From assembly GCF_022539665.2 (NCBI RefSeq), contig NC_081336.1, forward strand, positions 7,236,278-7,300,277: a stretch of DNA of 64,000 nt. Direction: 5' to 3'. This document shows positions 1 to 13,725 of the stretch, piece by piece (within the stretch, counting starts at the first letter, position 1; the number at the start of each line of letters is the position of its first letter). The notes beneath the pieces are model-generated. The model was not told the DNA's origin and ran no database searches. It saw only the letters and a list, made by a program, of their open reading frames with translations. A program made the position numbers and the translations under genes. The stretch is from Daphnia carinata (lineage: Eukaryota > Arthropoda > Branchiopoda > Diplostraca > Daphniidae).

Positions 1-1862
1 AGTTGCTGGACTTTCATACAAATGAAAACAAAGAACTGTCAATTTCGAGGGGCAGATCAATAGCGAATGATATCGTAACAAAGGGTAGGATTTTGTTGTA
101 ATGCTTATATTATTTCTCTATTGTATTAACAGCGTTTGATGTATATGAGAATGCTCTCGCTTCTCTAATTATACGAAGCCATGAGCAACGACTGGAAATT
201 CAAGACAGATTAGCGTGAACAGGCCCAGTGTTGTCTCAACTTTTTGGAAGACGTTGTCCTCGTAATGGCGGAGTTGTTTTACACTATAGAACTAGCCAAG
301 CGCTCAGCCACGTGTTTATTGTTCATCCAATGCCAGCCAAGAAGAAGCTCACTGAAGAATCACAATCAACTGTGTATACCGTCTACTCCCCCCACCCTGC
401 AGTACGTGTTCAATCAACATTAGTCTATCGTCCTGCCGACCTGCTTTGCTCGAATGCTTGATGTTTTTTTTTTTTTTTTCATTCTACACAAGACTTTGAT
501 GTTTTTCTTTTCAAACTCTTTGTGTTCCGTTACCTTTCTTCTTTCCTGGAATTTTCCATTCGTCCCCAGACAAGGTATCCGACTCTTACATTAGATGACG
601 CTCTCTAACGTCACTTGGTCGTGTCACTAAATTCGATCGAGGTAAAGTGGGTGCCCAGCAGCCCGTCGGATGCCGTTTGTTTGCTTTTTTCTTTATATTT
701 ACCTCGAATTTTTGTGTTTTTTATTTGTTTGATTATTATTTTCTTTCTTTTCTATGGATGAACGTCGAATGAGCCACTTGATCTCTAGACGCCTTGATGG
801 ATGGTATTGCTGTCTCGTCTCAATCGACCCGCTTCGTCCGCCTCGAGTCGCCGTAATCTGCCCAAGTGCATCCGAGTCGGATTGGAAAAAAGAAAACCGC
901 CGTGCGTGCAGGTGAAAGCTCTCGTGTTCATTGAATATTTAAGGCCCAAACCGCCGGCTTATGATATGACGCTAACGTGTTCTGGAACACACCCCACGCA
1001 ATAATCGAATAGTTTCAGCTGGAAGGCACCAGCCGACTATTGTAGTTCATCTCTCCAATGAGACTGTTCCACAACCCGCGCTCGCGTCTATTTCTTTCAT
1101 TTTTTTTTTTTTCGCTGCCAAGTTGCCGACGCATCGTGTCGACAATGCACCAAACCATTATACGAACTAAAAGAATGCTAACTTGCCATCCCTTTTTTTT
1201 TTTTTAAAGACGCTCAGCTTTTCACAGATAGGTAGCGAGGCCATCATTAGATGAAAAGTCGGATGAGCAAGTGCGATCTTGAGAAAAACTCGACATTGTA
1301 ATTTGAGTAACGTTTTTTCTCCCCTTGGTTTCTTATTCTCTCTTTTGTTGATCTACTAACGAGAGTTTCGTCGAGTTACACAATGACGTACATCAGTAGT
1401 GCCCAAAATGTTTCATCCGCAGGTATTTATTTTCTTTCATTTCTTTTGTGTCTTATATGCGTGGATAGATGTGTGTGTGTGTGTGTGTGCAGGGAAAGTT
1501 TGTAGCTTGAGCTAGTTCGTTACGCAATCGATCCCAGTCCATGGAATGAGGATCTCTTAAGTTCATCATCAAATGAAAGCGTTCCCCCTTTCTCCTGTTT
1601 CCCCAAACTCCGGGCTCCGTGATGCCGCCCTTTTTGAATTTTGCTTTTTTTATTATTATTTTCAAACGGGTCCCGAGTTTCGTTCGACTGCGCTTGCCCC
1701 GGATGCCGGTACTGCCGGGAAGCAAGAAGAAGAAGCTGGGATGGTAATAAAAGGGCCTCGTCTCGAAACTGTTCTCGTCAATGTGTACCCTGGCGTCCCG
1801 CGAGCGTTTTTGCGTTCCATGTCGCCTCGTGCCGCCGGCGCCGCTACCCACACCGACGCTTC
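1..1862. other. noncoding leader of the window, nothing recognised
   Basis: I see no coding exon or RNA gene here. The stretch has scattered poly-T tracts and a (GT)9 microsatellite at about 1471-1489. Open frames here are short, on both strands, and have no recognisable composition. Confidence 0.5.
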
Positions 1863-1902
1863 TATATAAGAAGTCATGGCAAGGAGCCCGACTGTTTCAG
1901 TC
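1863..1902 (+). promoter_or_regulatory. candidate core promoter: TATA box plus initiator
   Basis: TATATAAG is at 1863-1870. An arthropod-style initiator, TCAGTC, is at 1897-1902 with its A at 1899, about 36 bp downstream of the TATA box. That is slightly longer than the usual spacing. The pair lies upstream of a strong splice donor at 2479 (GAG/GTACGT). It could therefore be the distal promoter of the GDNF-receptor-like gene. Both motifs are seen; promoter function is inferred. Confidence 0.3.
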
Positions 1903-2478
1903 GTGGACGGCCAGCGCTTTCAAGCGTCCATCCTTTCGTAGAACTTTATTTATTTTTATTTTTTTTTTTTTTTTGCTCGTGGGGGGGGGACGTTCAACTA
2001 TTTAGGACGGTTTAAACTGTGTGTTGCACCGGACGTCGTTCCAGCTGCTCTTTGATCCATTTTTCTTGCTTACTTTCCGATCGTTTTTGGTTTCAGCTAG
2101 TGTGTTGATTTTTCTTTCAGCATTTTCAACCCAACGACTCGATATCGAATAGCCTCAAAAGTTTTTATGGATGGAACGTGATATCGTGACTCGACTTGTG
2201 TGTGTGTGTCCCTCTGTGTGTGTATATCCGGCGTGCGTGTGTATAGTGCATAAGTGTGAGTGTGCCCGCCCTCGGCCGCACGCCCGGCAAAGAAAACCTC
2301 CTACATTAAAATACCGCTGGACACACAGAGATTTCGTTTTGAACTAACCGATCTCGCACTCGGGGATATCAAGAGCATTTCCTTTTTTTTATTTTCGTTT
2401 TCAAATTGTTTATCGTCGACGTCGTAAACTCTACCGTTTTTCACGAATAACTAGGCATAGCCCCTTGCAATCATTGAG
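1899..2478 (+). other. candidate noncoding first exon (5' UTR)
   Basis: This interval runs from the initiator-like site at 1899 to a near-consensus donor, GAG/GTACGTAG, at 2478/2479. It has no sizeable open frame and contains TG-rich sequence at about 2200-2260. If used, it could splice to the acceptor at 8675, just before the upstream signal-peptide exon. This is inferred from splice signals only. Confidence 0.22.
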
Positions 2479-5400
2479 GTACGTAGAAATTCACTAGATT
2501 TAAAAAAAAAAAAAAAGAGAGAGGTTAAGAAAACATCGTTTTCAAACGATACGTCATATTGCGCTAAATTTGTGTTTGTTATTTTTGGCTTGTCTGCGGA
2601 TTGGTGGTAGGAAATCAAATATCGCACATACTCAACAATGCGCAGTACATTTCGCCTTGTTTGTTTCTGCTTTTGGCTCGATGTGTTTGTTTTATTTGTT
2701 TGCTACCAACTACATTACTTTGCCACCCGCCAATGATAACAACGTTAGTTGCCAGTGCGCCCGTTTCAGGCTACATTGCGAGGGGGAAAGAATTTTAACA
2801 AAAAAAGAAGAAAGGATAGCGAAAGTACCAGATTTCTGGTGATTAGCTAAGAGTTTGGGCCAACGAAACAATAAAGCACACGAGAAGCAGTTGTGCGGAT
2901 TCATGTGTTGCGCGCTCCTCTGCGGCTGCAAATTCAGCCCTGGTGTGTTGCCGAGTGTTTAGAAGTGCTCAGATAGATCAGTGGGTAGGGGGGAAAGAAA
3001 AAAAAAAAGAATTCGGGAATTATTTTTGACCTCACCGTTTTTTTTTTGTTCTTTTTTTGTTTTTTTGGTTTTCCTTTTTCTTTTGGTGCTTGCCCTCTCT
3101 CGCTGCAAGTCACGGCTTAGTGCCAAAATAAAGTCCTCACTCCATGTCCAAGAGGGCCCATAGCCTTGGAGACTATGGTCCTTCTATTTGGCGCGTGTAA
3201 CCAGAAGGAAAATTATTATTATTATTATTTTGTTTGATAGCACTCGATTCTCTTCTTCTTCTTCTTCAGTGCCAATGATAGTTCTTTTCTTTTTTTTTTT
3301 CATTTTATTGTTTTGTATGTGTTTTATTTTTTTTTTTTTGGGGGGGGGGGGTGAGGCGATTGACAAAGAGCATCGAGATTGAAAGCATCCGATCGATTGA
3401 TAACTATGGCCAGAGAAAGACTTGTCTCTCTTTTATTTTTTTTATCGACATCTTTTAAAGAGAGAAAAGAAACGAGAAGATATTTTATTAGTGAACAAAA
3501 AATAAATGAAAAGAAAAGAAGGAAGACATCAGTCATTAGGGTCAAGAAGTCGCAAAGACAGGCCTGGAGGAGCTAAAGTGCTCCGAACACTCGGATCCGA
3601 GTTAATGATTCATATACGCTGGGCGATGACTCTTTTTTAACATAATCAAGATAACAGCATCAGTCTTGTATGCCACTTCTTCCGTCCCCTCGTTTCCTTT
3701 CGTCTTATCCTCTTTTTTTCTTTTCTTTACTTCTCTAGGCCAAACAAAGATCGTGAAAGTAGAATGAGAGCGTGGGAATTCCGCACGCCTTCTATTACGG
3801 GTTAGCATTAATGCACGTAATGGAGGAAACGCTTTGATCAAACAGCACAATCAGACACGTTAACAGTGTTGATCTCTATTGCTTACTGATCGAATTGAAT
3901 ATAGATATTTGCTATGGACGGATTATTGCATCCAATTTTTTTCTTTTCGCTGCAGACGACGTTCTTTTGTGTGTAACAAAATGGCAGCTCGGTAAGAATA
4001 GATTTTTGTAACAAGGTGACGTTTTATTTTATTTATTTTTTTTATTTTTTTTTTTTTTTTGCTCACACTGGTACATATGAATCATCAACCTCCTTTTGCT
4101 TGCACTAGCTCTCAATCGGATCCCTTGTTGTGGCCCCACCCATTTGGTTAAAACGTTCGTGATTCAATTTTTTTCTAACAAAAATATTTGCATTTTTTGT
4201 TTTCAGCAGATTATTTTGTTTTTGTTTTGTTTTAAGATGCTCGTTTGGTTCAAGTGAACATGTACGGTCCATTTATAATTGGACATTGAGTTTTCCTAGG
4301 TAAGAAATGTAGGGACCACTGCACATTCGTATGGATTTTGAATTAAACAAAAAAGAAAAAAAAGTATAAACACACATTTATAAAGCTCTCCCCTCTGGAA
4401 TTGATTATACCTCATGTTCTGCGCTAACACAGCTGCCATGTTCTCATAACGAGAGCAGTGAGAGATTCGAGTCTCAAAAGTCAAGAGGTTTCATCCGTCT
4501 TCCTCACCCGTTTCATCATTTCCAAGAAATGAGAAGTAAAAATGATGAGATTACGAACAACCCCTCCCCCCAAAAATAAAGAATTGGCGATTGAAGTTAA
4601 GCATCCGCTTCGATTTTTTTTTTTTAATTTTCGATTGGGAAGAGAAAAAGAAATAGTTATTGTTTATGTGTGTGTGTGTGTGTGTATATACATGTTCATA
4701 TCATTACGTGTTTCCGATACGAAAAATCGGAAGAATGCATAACTGGAGTACGTCTTTTCTCTTCACAACTTTTGTGATTCTTCTTCTTCTTTCAGATTCT
4801 TAAGTTGCATTTTTTTTTTTTTCTCTTTCGTGAAAGAGCATCCAAAACTTGTTTCGCCATTTTTCTTATGGAAACTCCTTTGCAACTTAGGCCGCTTCCA
4901 TCTTCATATTGAAGAACTGAGAGAATATAAGAGTGAGAGACATCAAAACAAGAGGCGTTTCCCGTGGCAACAGTAGTAGTCGCTCGTGACATATCTTTCT
5001 TTTATATATTGCCTTCCTTTTTCTTATTACTCTTCATCCACACACACACAAAAAAAAAAAAAAATAGGGACGTCCTCAGGTGTGGATGAACGTTGTTCCA
5101 TCAATTCCTTTAGGCCCTTCCCCCCCCCACTCCATCATTTTTACCTACCATCTTGTTTCCTCCCTTTTAGTTTTAGTTTTTTCTTTTTTGCAAGTCTATA
5201 ACAAGCAGTTCTTTATAGTTTTAGTATTCGTCATCGTCTCCCTGGAATGCGTTGTCCTGGAGTTGCTTCTGGAGCGTGTTGCTGATAATCGCCATCGGGA
5301 TGAGTTCGCTCAACATGTCACAGACTCGTTAAAATAAATAAATAACGCACGAAACGTAAACACATCCATCTAATTAAGCTCCACTTTTGTTTCTTTACTC

Positions 5401-7659
5401 GTTACTATATCTAAAGTCATAATATTTGTTTTTGTTTTTCATTTTTTTTTTGTTTGGCTTCCTGACTCCTCCCTCTTTACCCTGGGGTCGTATGTCGCAA
5501 CAAACAAAAGAAAAACCACGCCCGCAAACACAATGTCGTCTGCTTGCCGATATGCCTTTCGAACCACGCGGTCAGTTTTCTGTCCAGGTGTGTGCCCCAC
5601 TGGACGTGTAAAATACATAGAAATAGGAGTGTCTGTGTGTTTGTGTCGTGTGCGGTGAAGAGAAACAAGTTTTCCTTTTTTTTATCGATTATTTCGTGTG
5701 ACTTGCTTGACTTTCATCATCGATGTGTGTCCAGGGCGCCTTGCCATCAAACGGTTAGTGGCCTTTCCTAAACCAGTTGACGTGACCGTTGATCCAGTTG
5801 CTTTTGTTTTTGGCTATTTTGTTTTTTATTTCCATTTTGATGTTTTCGTTTACGTTCGTAGTGGGTTAAAGTTAGATGCACGTTTCGTGACGAACGCCGT
5901 CTGTTGGCTCACAGTACTTTTCGCTTGCTTCATTACGTATGTATATTTTTTGGTCTGAAATCTCTGTGTTTTCGATTTCACAACATTTGCGATCGATTAC
6001 CAGACTTGAATAGTCATGTGCAACTTTTTATTTGAATAATGCATCATTCTTGGTATGAGAAAAACGAGACAGAAGAAGAAATTCTGAAATGACAAGTTAA
6101 TAAGTGCCAACCAAAACGAAATGCTTTTGTTTCGTGAGACATAGGGGGGCGTTTTTCTTTTTGACACCCTGCGACCCTAATCGAACCTTCGTTTCATTAT
6201 GCACACACATACAAAAACAAAAAAACAGCTGAGAAATGACATTGTCCAAGGCGAATTAGGAAAAGTATGGCCGTGATGTTCTGCCATTCCGTTCTTTGCA
6301 AAAAAAAAAAAATATATATATACATGGACCATCGTCGTTTCTAGGCGGAATTAAAACATCCTCCAGCATTGGCTCCGCCCATTCTGGCTGTCCTTCCGCC
6401 GTCCTTCCACATCCTCTCCTTCCTCTGCAAAGCAAGCAAACAACGACCCAAACTATAAAACAAGATTTTTGTCTGCACAATCTTGATTTTTTTTCCTCCC
6501 TCCCCTCCTTTTTTTTTTTGGCTTGAATTTCGATCAAGAGATGTGGGAGGACGAGGGGAGTAACAAAGTTTTTTTTTTGGGTCATCCTTCTATTTTATTA
6601 TATATTTTTTTTTTTTTTTCATTTGTGTTCCGCAGTCCAGCGGGACATATCCATGTAGTTTGTTGGCCGCATCTCTTTTGCGCATTTTGCCCCTTTGCAA
6701 CTCTTCTACTCCCGCTTGTCTGTGTTTTTTTTTTTTTTTTCTATGTGGTTTGTTCTCGTCTTTTCGTCGCTCGCTTTTGAATAAATTACGCGCAACATGA
6801 GGGGAGAGGGGGAGACCATGTGTAACGATCATCGGGAGCCTACGAAATATAGGCCTATCTATAAAGATCTGCGAAGACTGTTCCGACTGACTGAATTTTT
6901 ATTTCTATTTCAATTTTAAAAAAAAAAAAAAACCATTTCCTTTTTTTCTGCCAAAAAAAAAAAGGGGGGGAAGAGAGAGGAAACGATGGCAACAGTCACT
7001 CGCTCACTCTCTTTTCCATTTTTTTTGTTATCTTTTTTTGTTATCGTATACATTTTGCCGCCTCGTCGGAATTTTCATTCTTTCCAATTGAGTTGAAGAA
7101 CGTCGCAACGGCAGCCGCGTGTCTTGTTAAATAAATTGTTACGTCGCAACAGCCCTGTGGAAGAAGAAGGCAAATGTTGTTGTAGAAAAAAAAAAAAAAA
7201 AAGATGGTCGGATGCGCGGATGAAAAAAAAAAAAAGAAAGGCAATTGGCGGGAGGAGCGGCGGAAAGATACGCGATCTCTTCAATCTCTGTTGCTATCGC
7301 GCATTTACGGCCATCGTGTATGGCACTTTGGGTATCCGATTGCTAGTCTAGCCTATTATTGACATCATTTTCTGAATAGACGATCCCCCGCTTTTATATT
7401 TAGTCTTATTTTTTTTTTGTGGGGGGGGGGGGGGGGCGGAGATGTAGTGGGCTTGAGATGCGATTCCTATAAACGCGATTCAATCAATGCGATCGTGCGG
7501 AGCCAAGACGCCGCTTTCTGATTGGATTCGAAAGGGAGAGATCGTGGGGAAAAAAAAAAACAAGTCCAAGTTAGAATGTTATCAAAAAAGAAGAGAGAAA
7601 AAAAAACAAAACAAACATTTATTATTTCTTTAAAATGAACAATAGCCGTAAATTGGATT

Positions 7660-7694
<35 letters not shown>

Positions 7695-8675
7695 GATGAT
7701 CCGGGTCGTATCCATTTCTCATTGCTCACGCAATCGGTTAATCATTCAAACGTGTTATGAACGAACTCCGGGGCAGAACAACTCGCAATCGATTTTTTCT
7801 CAATCATTTTTCATTCATGAGGCGAGTCACCTCGAATATGTTTAAACCGAAACTCGATATAAATATATTGCTTTTAAATAATTCCATCACACTCGAACCC
7901 CCCCCCCCCCCCCCCCCCTTTTTTTTTCATTCGCGTGTTGAATTGATGCTTTGTTATTCGCGTAACTATTTCATTTATCTCGTGATTATTGGCATAGACG
8001 TTGACTCCCGTTTTTTTTTTTTTGTTATATTCGCGCGTCCGACTCGGGTTTTTTTTTGTTTGTTTTTTTGCCGGGCGGATCCATCTTGATACAAACGTAC
8101 ACATGTGAACACACAACACACACGCGGCGTGAAAGAGAGAACGGATCCATCTTCATCCATGGCTAATGATCGCTGACTGTTGTCGCTAGGCGAAAGTCGG
8201 CTGGCAACACGTACACGTCACAAGTTTAGATATATATATATATATATATTTATTTATTTTTCTTGTGTTGATGTTTATCGATAGAATGTTTTCATGTCCC
8301 GTCTCTTTATTTTCTGATTGTTTTTTATTATATCAGGTGGATACAATTGAACGGGAAGAAATTAATCCTGACCTGCGGAACTGGTCGACAGATGGAGCTG
8401 ATTAAACGACGCGTGATTGAAGTTAGGACTTGAACACGGGACGGGGCTATAAAAAAAAAAAAAAAAGGAAAGAACGCGAAGCCAATCCATCAGAAATATT
8501 GAACGCTTTTGCTGGCAAAACTGGAAATAAAAAAAAAGAAAGAAAGAAAGAAAAGAGGCTGCAAGGAAAATAAAAAAAAAAAAGGAAGTTAAGTGGGCTG
8601 GCAGCCTGATCCACTTAACTAAAGGCTGCCTATCCTTGATCGGCTTCCCCTCTACTTTTGATTTCATCCCGGCAG
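2479..8675. other. noncoding, probable intron or intergenic DNA
   Basis: Apart from the ambiguous block at 5195-5337, nothing here looks coding. It has many poly-A/poly-T runs (for example 7662-7690), poly-G and poly-C runs (7421-7436, 7897-7918), and a (TA)n tract near 8229-8250. Most open frames are lysine- or phenylalanine-rich translations of these tracts. Confidence 0.5.
5195..5337. other. short coding-like block, strand ambiguous
   Basis: This block is more balanced in composition than its surroundings. On + it follows a pyrimidine-rich acceptor (TTTTTTGCAAG at 5184-5194). It reads open to a TAA at 5335-5337 that overlaps AATAAA-like sequence, giving a hydrophobic stretch then a charged tail (a possible terminal exon). 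On - it is also open and ends with an acidic DDDEY and a stop. I recognise neither product. It could be an exon of an unseen gene or chance. Confidence 0.18.
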
Positions 8676-8754
8676 CCATCAGACGCGCGTTTCGCCATGC
8701 GTCAGCCAACGGGACGGCCGACCGTCTTGATCTTCTACGTCGCCGCCATTTTCG
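8676..8754 (+). CDS. alternative first coding exon (signal peptide) of the GDNF-receptor-like gene
   Basis: The start codon is at 8697-8699 (context CGCCATGC). It encodes 19 residues and one extra base, with a short basic N-terminus (R2, R7) followed by the hydrophobic run VLIFYVAAIF, typical of a signal peptide. It ends at a strong donor (CG/GTGAGT, 8755). A pyrimidine-rich acceptor ends at 8675, so it may follow a noncoding exon. The junction phase is 1, which matches exactly the coding exon at 25193. No AG that I checked between about 21666 and 21835 gives the phase needed to join the 21.7 kb exon. The two signal-peptide exons would therefore be alternatives. It could instead belong to another gene. 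Confidence 0.45.
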
Positions 8755-11700
8755 GTGAGTTCTATAATCGAAAACTATTTTTTCTTTTTTCTTTTTTTTT
8801 TTTTCTTTCATTGTTTTTCTGTGCGCGGCCAACATTTTTTACGTTGATCAACTCTACAATCGAGCCCACGTTTTTTTTTTTTTTTTTATAAGCGGAGCAA
8901 TTTGGGCTTTTCAAATATTTTTTGAAGTCCGTGTCCCACGTTCTTGTGGGATTCTTGATTGAATTCTTTGCAATTTTATAATTTTCCCTCATTCATCTGA
9001 ATTTTTTTTATTTTTGTATTTTGCGTGTCGACCGATTGCTTTTTTCCTTTTGATTATTGAAAAGGTTTTTGGCTCTTGCGAGGTTTTTTTTTTTTTTTTT
9101 TTTTTGACGTCGTCGTGGCAACAAGGCCACCTCCGCTCCTATTTTGCGCGGTTTTCATTTAATTGCCCTCGTGAAAAATCAGCGCCTTTTTTGAATTTTT
9201 TTTTTTTTTTTTTGTCTTTTCTCCTTTTAATTTGATACTTTTGAATTTTGGCCTGACGATCTATTTTAACGGACTCTTACCGTAACAACGGCGCATAGAA
9301 ATGCGTTAGAGTTTCATTTGTTTGCACACGGTTTTTGTTGTACTTCAAACAACGTTAACGCGTTATTTACTTATTTTTTAAATGTAACGGTTTTTAAACA
9401 GCAGTGCGCCGGTCTATTACTGAAAAAAAAAAAAAAATGAACGATATTTGCATATTCATTTTGATCGACATTTTCGGACGAAATCTGGGTGATGCGCGAT
9501 CGGCTGAATAAAACATTTTTTTTTTTTTTTTTTGCCAATGGCTTATGGAAATATGGGCCCCATTATAAACGTAGGGCTCAAAACGAAGAATTGCGTAGCA
9601 TGTCCGTCCCCTCCCCCTTTCACGAAAGTCTTGTCGCGTCCATCCACGGTTTTTTTTTTTGTGAATATCTTAATGATACCATTTGTCCTCGGCGACCTAC
9701 TACGCTGATTAACATTTGAATCACTGCGCAAAATTCGGTTTCCTCCTTCGCCATCTCGTAATGATGTTGTTTCATTTCTGGGAAGACAGAAAAATATTTA
9801 TATCTCATTTTTGAAATCAGATTCATTGTCTCTCGCACGAACATGTTGTCGTTTTTATCCGTAACGCTTTCCGGTTTTTTTTTTTTTTGGGGGGGGGGGG
9901 ATTTTAAAATCATATTTTAGAGATGAGGAGGGAAAAACAAAGCGCATAGACAAACGATATGTGAAATTGAATTCCGTTTGTTTTTTTTTTTGTTTTTTTT
10001 TTTATCGGGGAGAGGACATCGTAATAGAAATAAAAAAAAAAAAAACGATGCTAAAAGACAAAAGACTTTGAAAGAGAATTTCATTAATCCCATCCCATCC
10101 CACAAAAACGGTTGGGGACGGTACACGATCCACTCAATCCCGTTCCATCTAGACGATAGTCTTTTTAAAGAAACGTCCCATTTCTTTTCCCTTTAAATAT
10201 CGTAGCCCCTCCCCCCTTCCCCCCCGCTCGGTCTGAACTCCATTGTGCCATACTTTTTCTTCATAGAAAATACATAAAAAAAAAAAAACGGCCCGACATT
10301 TATCATGTCTCCACGTCTTCCTCCTCTTTCCCGTGGCAGCGCTTTATGTCGCCTTTTAGTCCATCCCTTTTTTTTTTTTTTATTTTGCTTTCTATTTGAC
10401 CCTAATTTTTTTTTTTTTTTTTTTAAAGGTTCCTTTATTTTTTATTATTATTATTTTTTCCTTGTTATTTGACGTCGTGTACGTAACCATGTATTTGTTG
10501 TTGGGTCCATCCAAAAAAAGTTTGGCCCTCTTTTTCTTTTACGTTCATTGGCTAGCGTCTAGACCGCCAGTGAACCATGTCCAAACGTAGAATTGCGCAC
10601 AGTTGCGGCAGATTGGAGGATGTGCATCTCGAAAGCCAGAAAAAACAAAGTTATATATAAAAAAAACAAAAAAAAAAACAGTGGGGGGGGGGGGGAGGAA
10701 ATGGAACGAGAAACAAACGCGGGAAATGGCGTCGACGGCGGTGAGTTTCAGAAACAATCGTCTAGAAAGGCAAGAAGAGAAACAAGAAAAAGAGGGAAGA
10801 TGACATCGTCAATTTGGCTCCTTGTATGCGTCCTTTTTTCTTTCTTCCTACTCCTTCCGTGCTCGTGTTTTCTATTGCAGTGGAGGATATACAACATTGA
10901 CAAAGTATATGCGCAACCCCACCCCCCTGTGTTTTTTTGTTTTTTTATTTTACGATGGGCTGTCGGCAAGTCCCTGAAGAGGTCTACTATATGGATCTGT
11001 TCCGATTCATTGGCTCTGGCGGCGTCTCGATCTCCCGATGCCGTCAGCCCTTTGCTCCCGCATCAGACGATACCCATTAGCTTTACATCTTCCCTGTTTT
11101 TCTATTTTTCTTTTTTTTTTTTTCGTTCTTTCTTTCTTTCTTTCTTTCTTTCTCCTTTAGACAATAGCAGTCAAAGAAAGAAAACAAAAAAGAGGGGGGG
11201 AATAATAATAATAACAGGAACAACACGAAAATTGAATTTGCTATTCGTTCTTTATTTGATCTTATTGTGTGCCTCTTTCGTGTTCTATTAGATTCGTACG
11301 GTTCTCTATTTGTCATTCAAAAAAAAAAAAGAAAAAAAAGGGAAAGGGGGGGGGGGATTGTTTACGTACGTCTAGCAGTTGATGTATAATCATCAGAGGG
11401 CAAGACTTGTAATGGGTCCGCGGCCATCTCCCCCCTAACTTGTTGTATTACACGTACGAAATGTGTACACATTGTCGGCGGAGAAAGAACAATGTGCGTT
11501 CTTTTTTTTTTCATGTATTTATATACCTCTTACCGTTTTTTTTTTTTTTTTTTTTGACTTTTTATGTGCACTTTAACAACATACCAGATGGGGAAACAAA
11601 AAAAACAAAACAAAAAAAAAGTTTGTGGAACAACGTATTTTTATGATAACGTTGTAGGTATTTATAGCAGCGTCATCTCTGTACGTGTAGACTGCAATGC

Positions 11701-13664
11701 GGATGGCGTGATAAATATGCTGCTACTGTAACTGGCCTCTTTCTTTCCCCTTTTTTTTTTTTGGCTCTACCGATACAAAGCCTTTGATACAAAAGACGAG
11801 ATCAGGCCTGTTTTTGTTTTTTGACGAGATGCGCTTGTTGTGCGTGTAAAGCCCATTATGAACGCGTAAGCTCGAGAATAATAAATGAAGCAAAGGGGTT
11901 AGAACTGCCGATGGATGTCAACAAGTTTTCGTGCTGTAGCGGCTCGTTGTTCCGAGAAAAAAAAAAAAAATCTTTTCTTTTGTCGTGCGTGTGGTGCATT
12001 CCTCCTTTTTACACACCTATGTGACAGACACCTTACGTCATTAGCCCCCCCCCCCTTTTTTTTTTTTTTTAATTCTTTCAACGAGTCTACATCGGTGGTG
12101 TTAGACGCTGCATTGAACTGTTGCGACCCGTTAAAACAAAATGAAAATGTTTGAAAGTCGAGAGGCGCGGGTGCAACGTTGCCATTAAAAACTGAGGTCC
12201 TACTTTGACACAGACAGAGTGTTGTCGTTTTCCTATCTTATCTTTTTTTTTTTTTGAATTTTTTGTTAGCGTCGACGAATGTCTGATGATCCTGCTGACT
12301 AGTTTGATGGATAGTGGGCGTGTGTATAAAAAAAAATGATTTTTTTTTTTTTCACAGACAGGTCCCCCACCCCTCCCCGGGAAAAAAGATATATACACGT
12401 AGCGTTATAAAAGAAAGACTCGACTGACAAATGAGAATTTCAGTATCAGAATAAAGAATGATACCCCCCGCCTTGCTGCAAATCGCCACACATCTCGAAT
12501 TCCTGACTATTTGGACGAACTAACTGCGTAGGGTGGAGGGGGGGGGGTGACGTCATTGATGGATCGTTCCTCATGCGACGTCGACAATAGTCTCTTTTTA
12601 TTGCTTTCTTTCATTTGTTTGTTTGTTTGTTTTTTTTTTAAGGAAGGAGAAAAAAAAAATATATCGTTGCGGATCGCTTCATTAATCAACGGCACTGATA
12701 GTTCATTTCCCTTAGCGTGGCAAATACGCGCTCGGCCTTCCGCATTCCCGAATTCTTTAACGAATACGAAAAGAAAAGAGCAAGAGAAAATCATGGCGTA
12801 GTTATTTATCCATCTTACGTTCAACGAGTTGCGATATTTTATTTATTTTTTTTTTCTTTTCTGAAAGCGGGCGGAAAAGGCCGCACCTTCTTCCGTTTTC
12901 TTTTTTTTTTTTTTTTTTTAAATCCCGCCGCTAACTGACGAAAAGAAAACAGATCGATGCCGCGTTCTCGCATTTTGTTCGTTTCTCCGCTGACGCCGGT
13001 TTCACCATGTTGGTCAATTCATTGTTGTTGTTGTTGTATCAAAAAAAAAAAAAAAAAGTGTTTTTTATTTTTTATTTTTTATTTTTTTTATTGAATAGCA
13101 TTAAATGGCCGCCATTGTTGCGGATGATCTAGACGTGGTCGCTGCGCTAGCTATCCCCTAGTCTCCATCTAAATTATGCGGGCCGGCCATCTCGAGAGAA
13201 CGCCGGAAGTGTGTACGGATTGACTTTATTGCCCTACCGTACGGCCGTTCCAGCAATCCTGCCGGACGGAATATGAATCTCCTCGGGGGACCTCTTTCTT
13301 TTTTTTTTTTTTTTTTTTTTTCTTAAGAGAGTAAGAGAGTTCCTACTACTTGTACTGAGGTTGGATGGGGGCTCTGCATGGAGTGCTCACTCTCCTTTTA
13401 ATAGAAAGAGCGTGGAATGAGATAGAGATAGATAGAGAGAGAGTGATAGAGAGAGAGGAATGGATTTCCTCGAATTAGGTTACACTTGCCGTGCCCGGCT
13501 CTATGAAACACGTAATGCGATATGATTTTGTATGCGTGTGTGCGCCATAGTCGAATTCCGTGTGTGTGCTTTATTGATAACCCACTAGGGTAAGGCGGAG
13601 GGAGGGTCGGGAGTTGGGGGTTTAAATAAAGAAAAAAATGTGATTTCAGCCGAGGGGGGCCGAC

Positions 13665-13725
13665 GAATCCAATCAGAGAAATTCCAATCACTCTCATGTT
13701 GATTGGAATTTCTCTGATTGGATTC
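13665..13725. repeat. perfect 26-bp inverted repeat with 9-nt loop
   Basis: The arms at 13665-13690 and 13700-13725 are exact reverse complements, separated by CTCTCATGT. The bases flanking the arms do not pair. A perfect 26-bp stem in otherwise low-complexity DNA is unlikely by chance. It could be a transcribed small-RNA precursor, a foldback insertion or a cruciform. It is followed by a 24-nt poly-A tract at about 13741-13764. Confidence 0.8.

Noticed and set aside
3184-3382. Lys- or Phe-rich open frames, here and at many similar places in 1-37 kb
   Set aside because: They are translations of poly-A, poly-T and TTA/TTC repeats.
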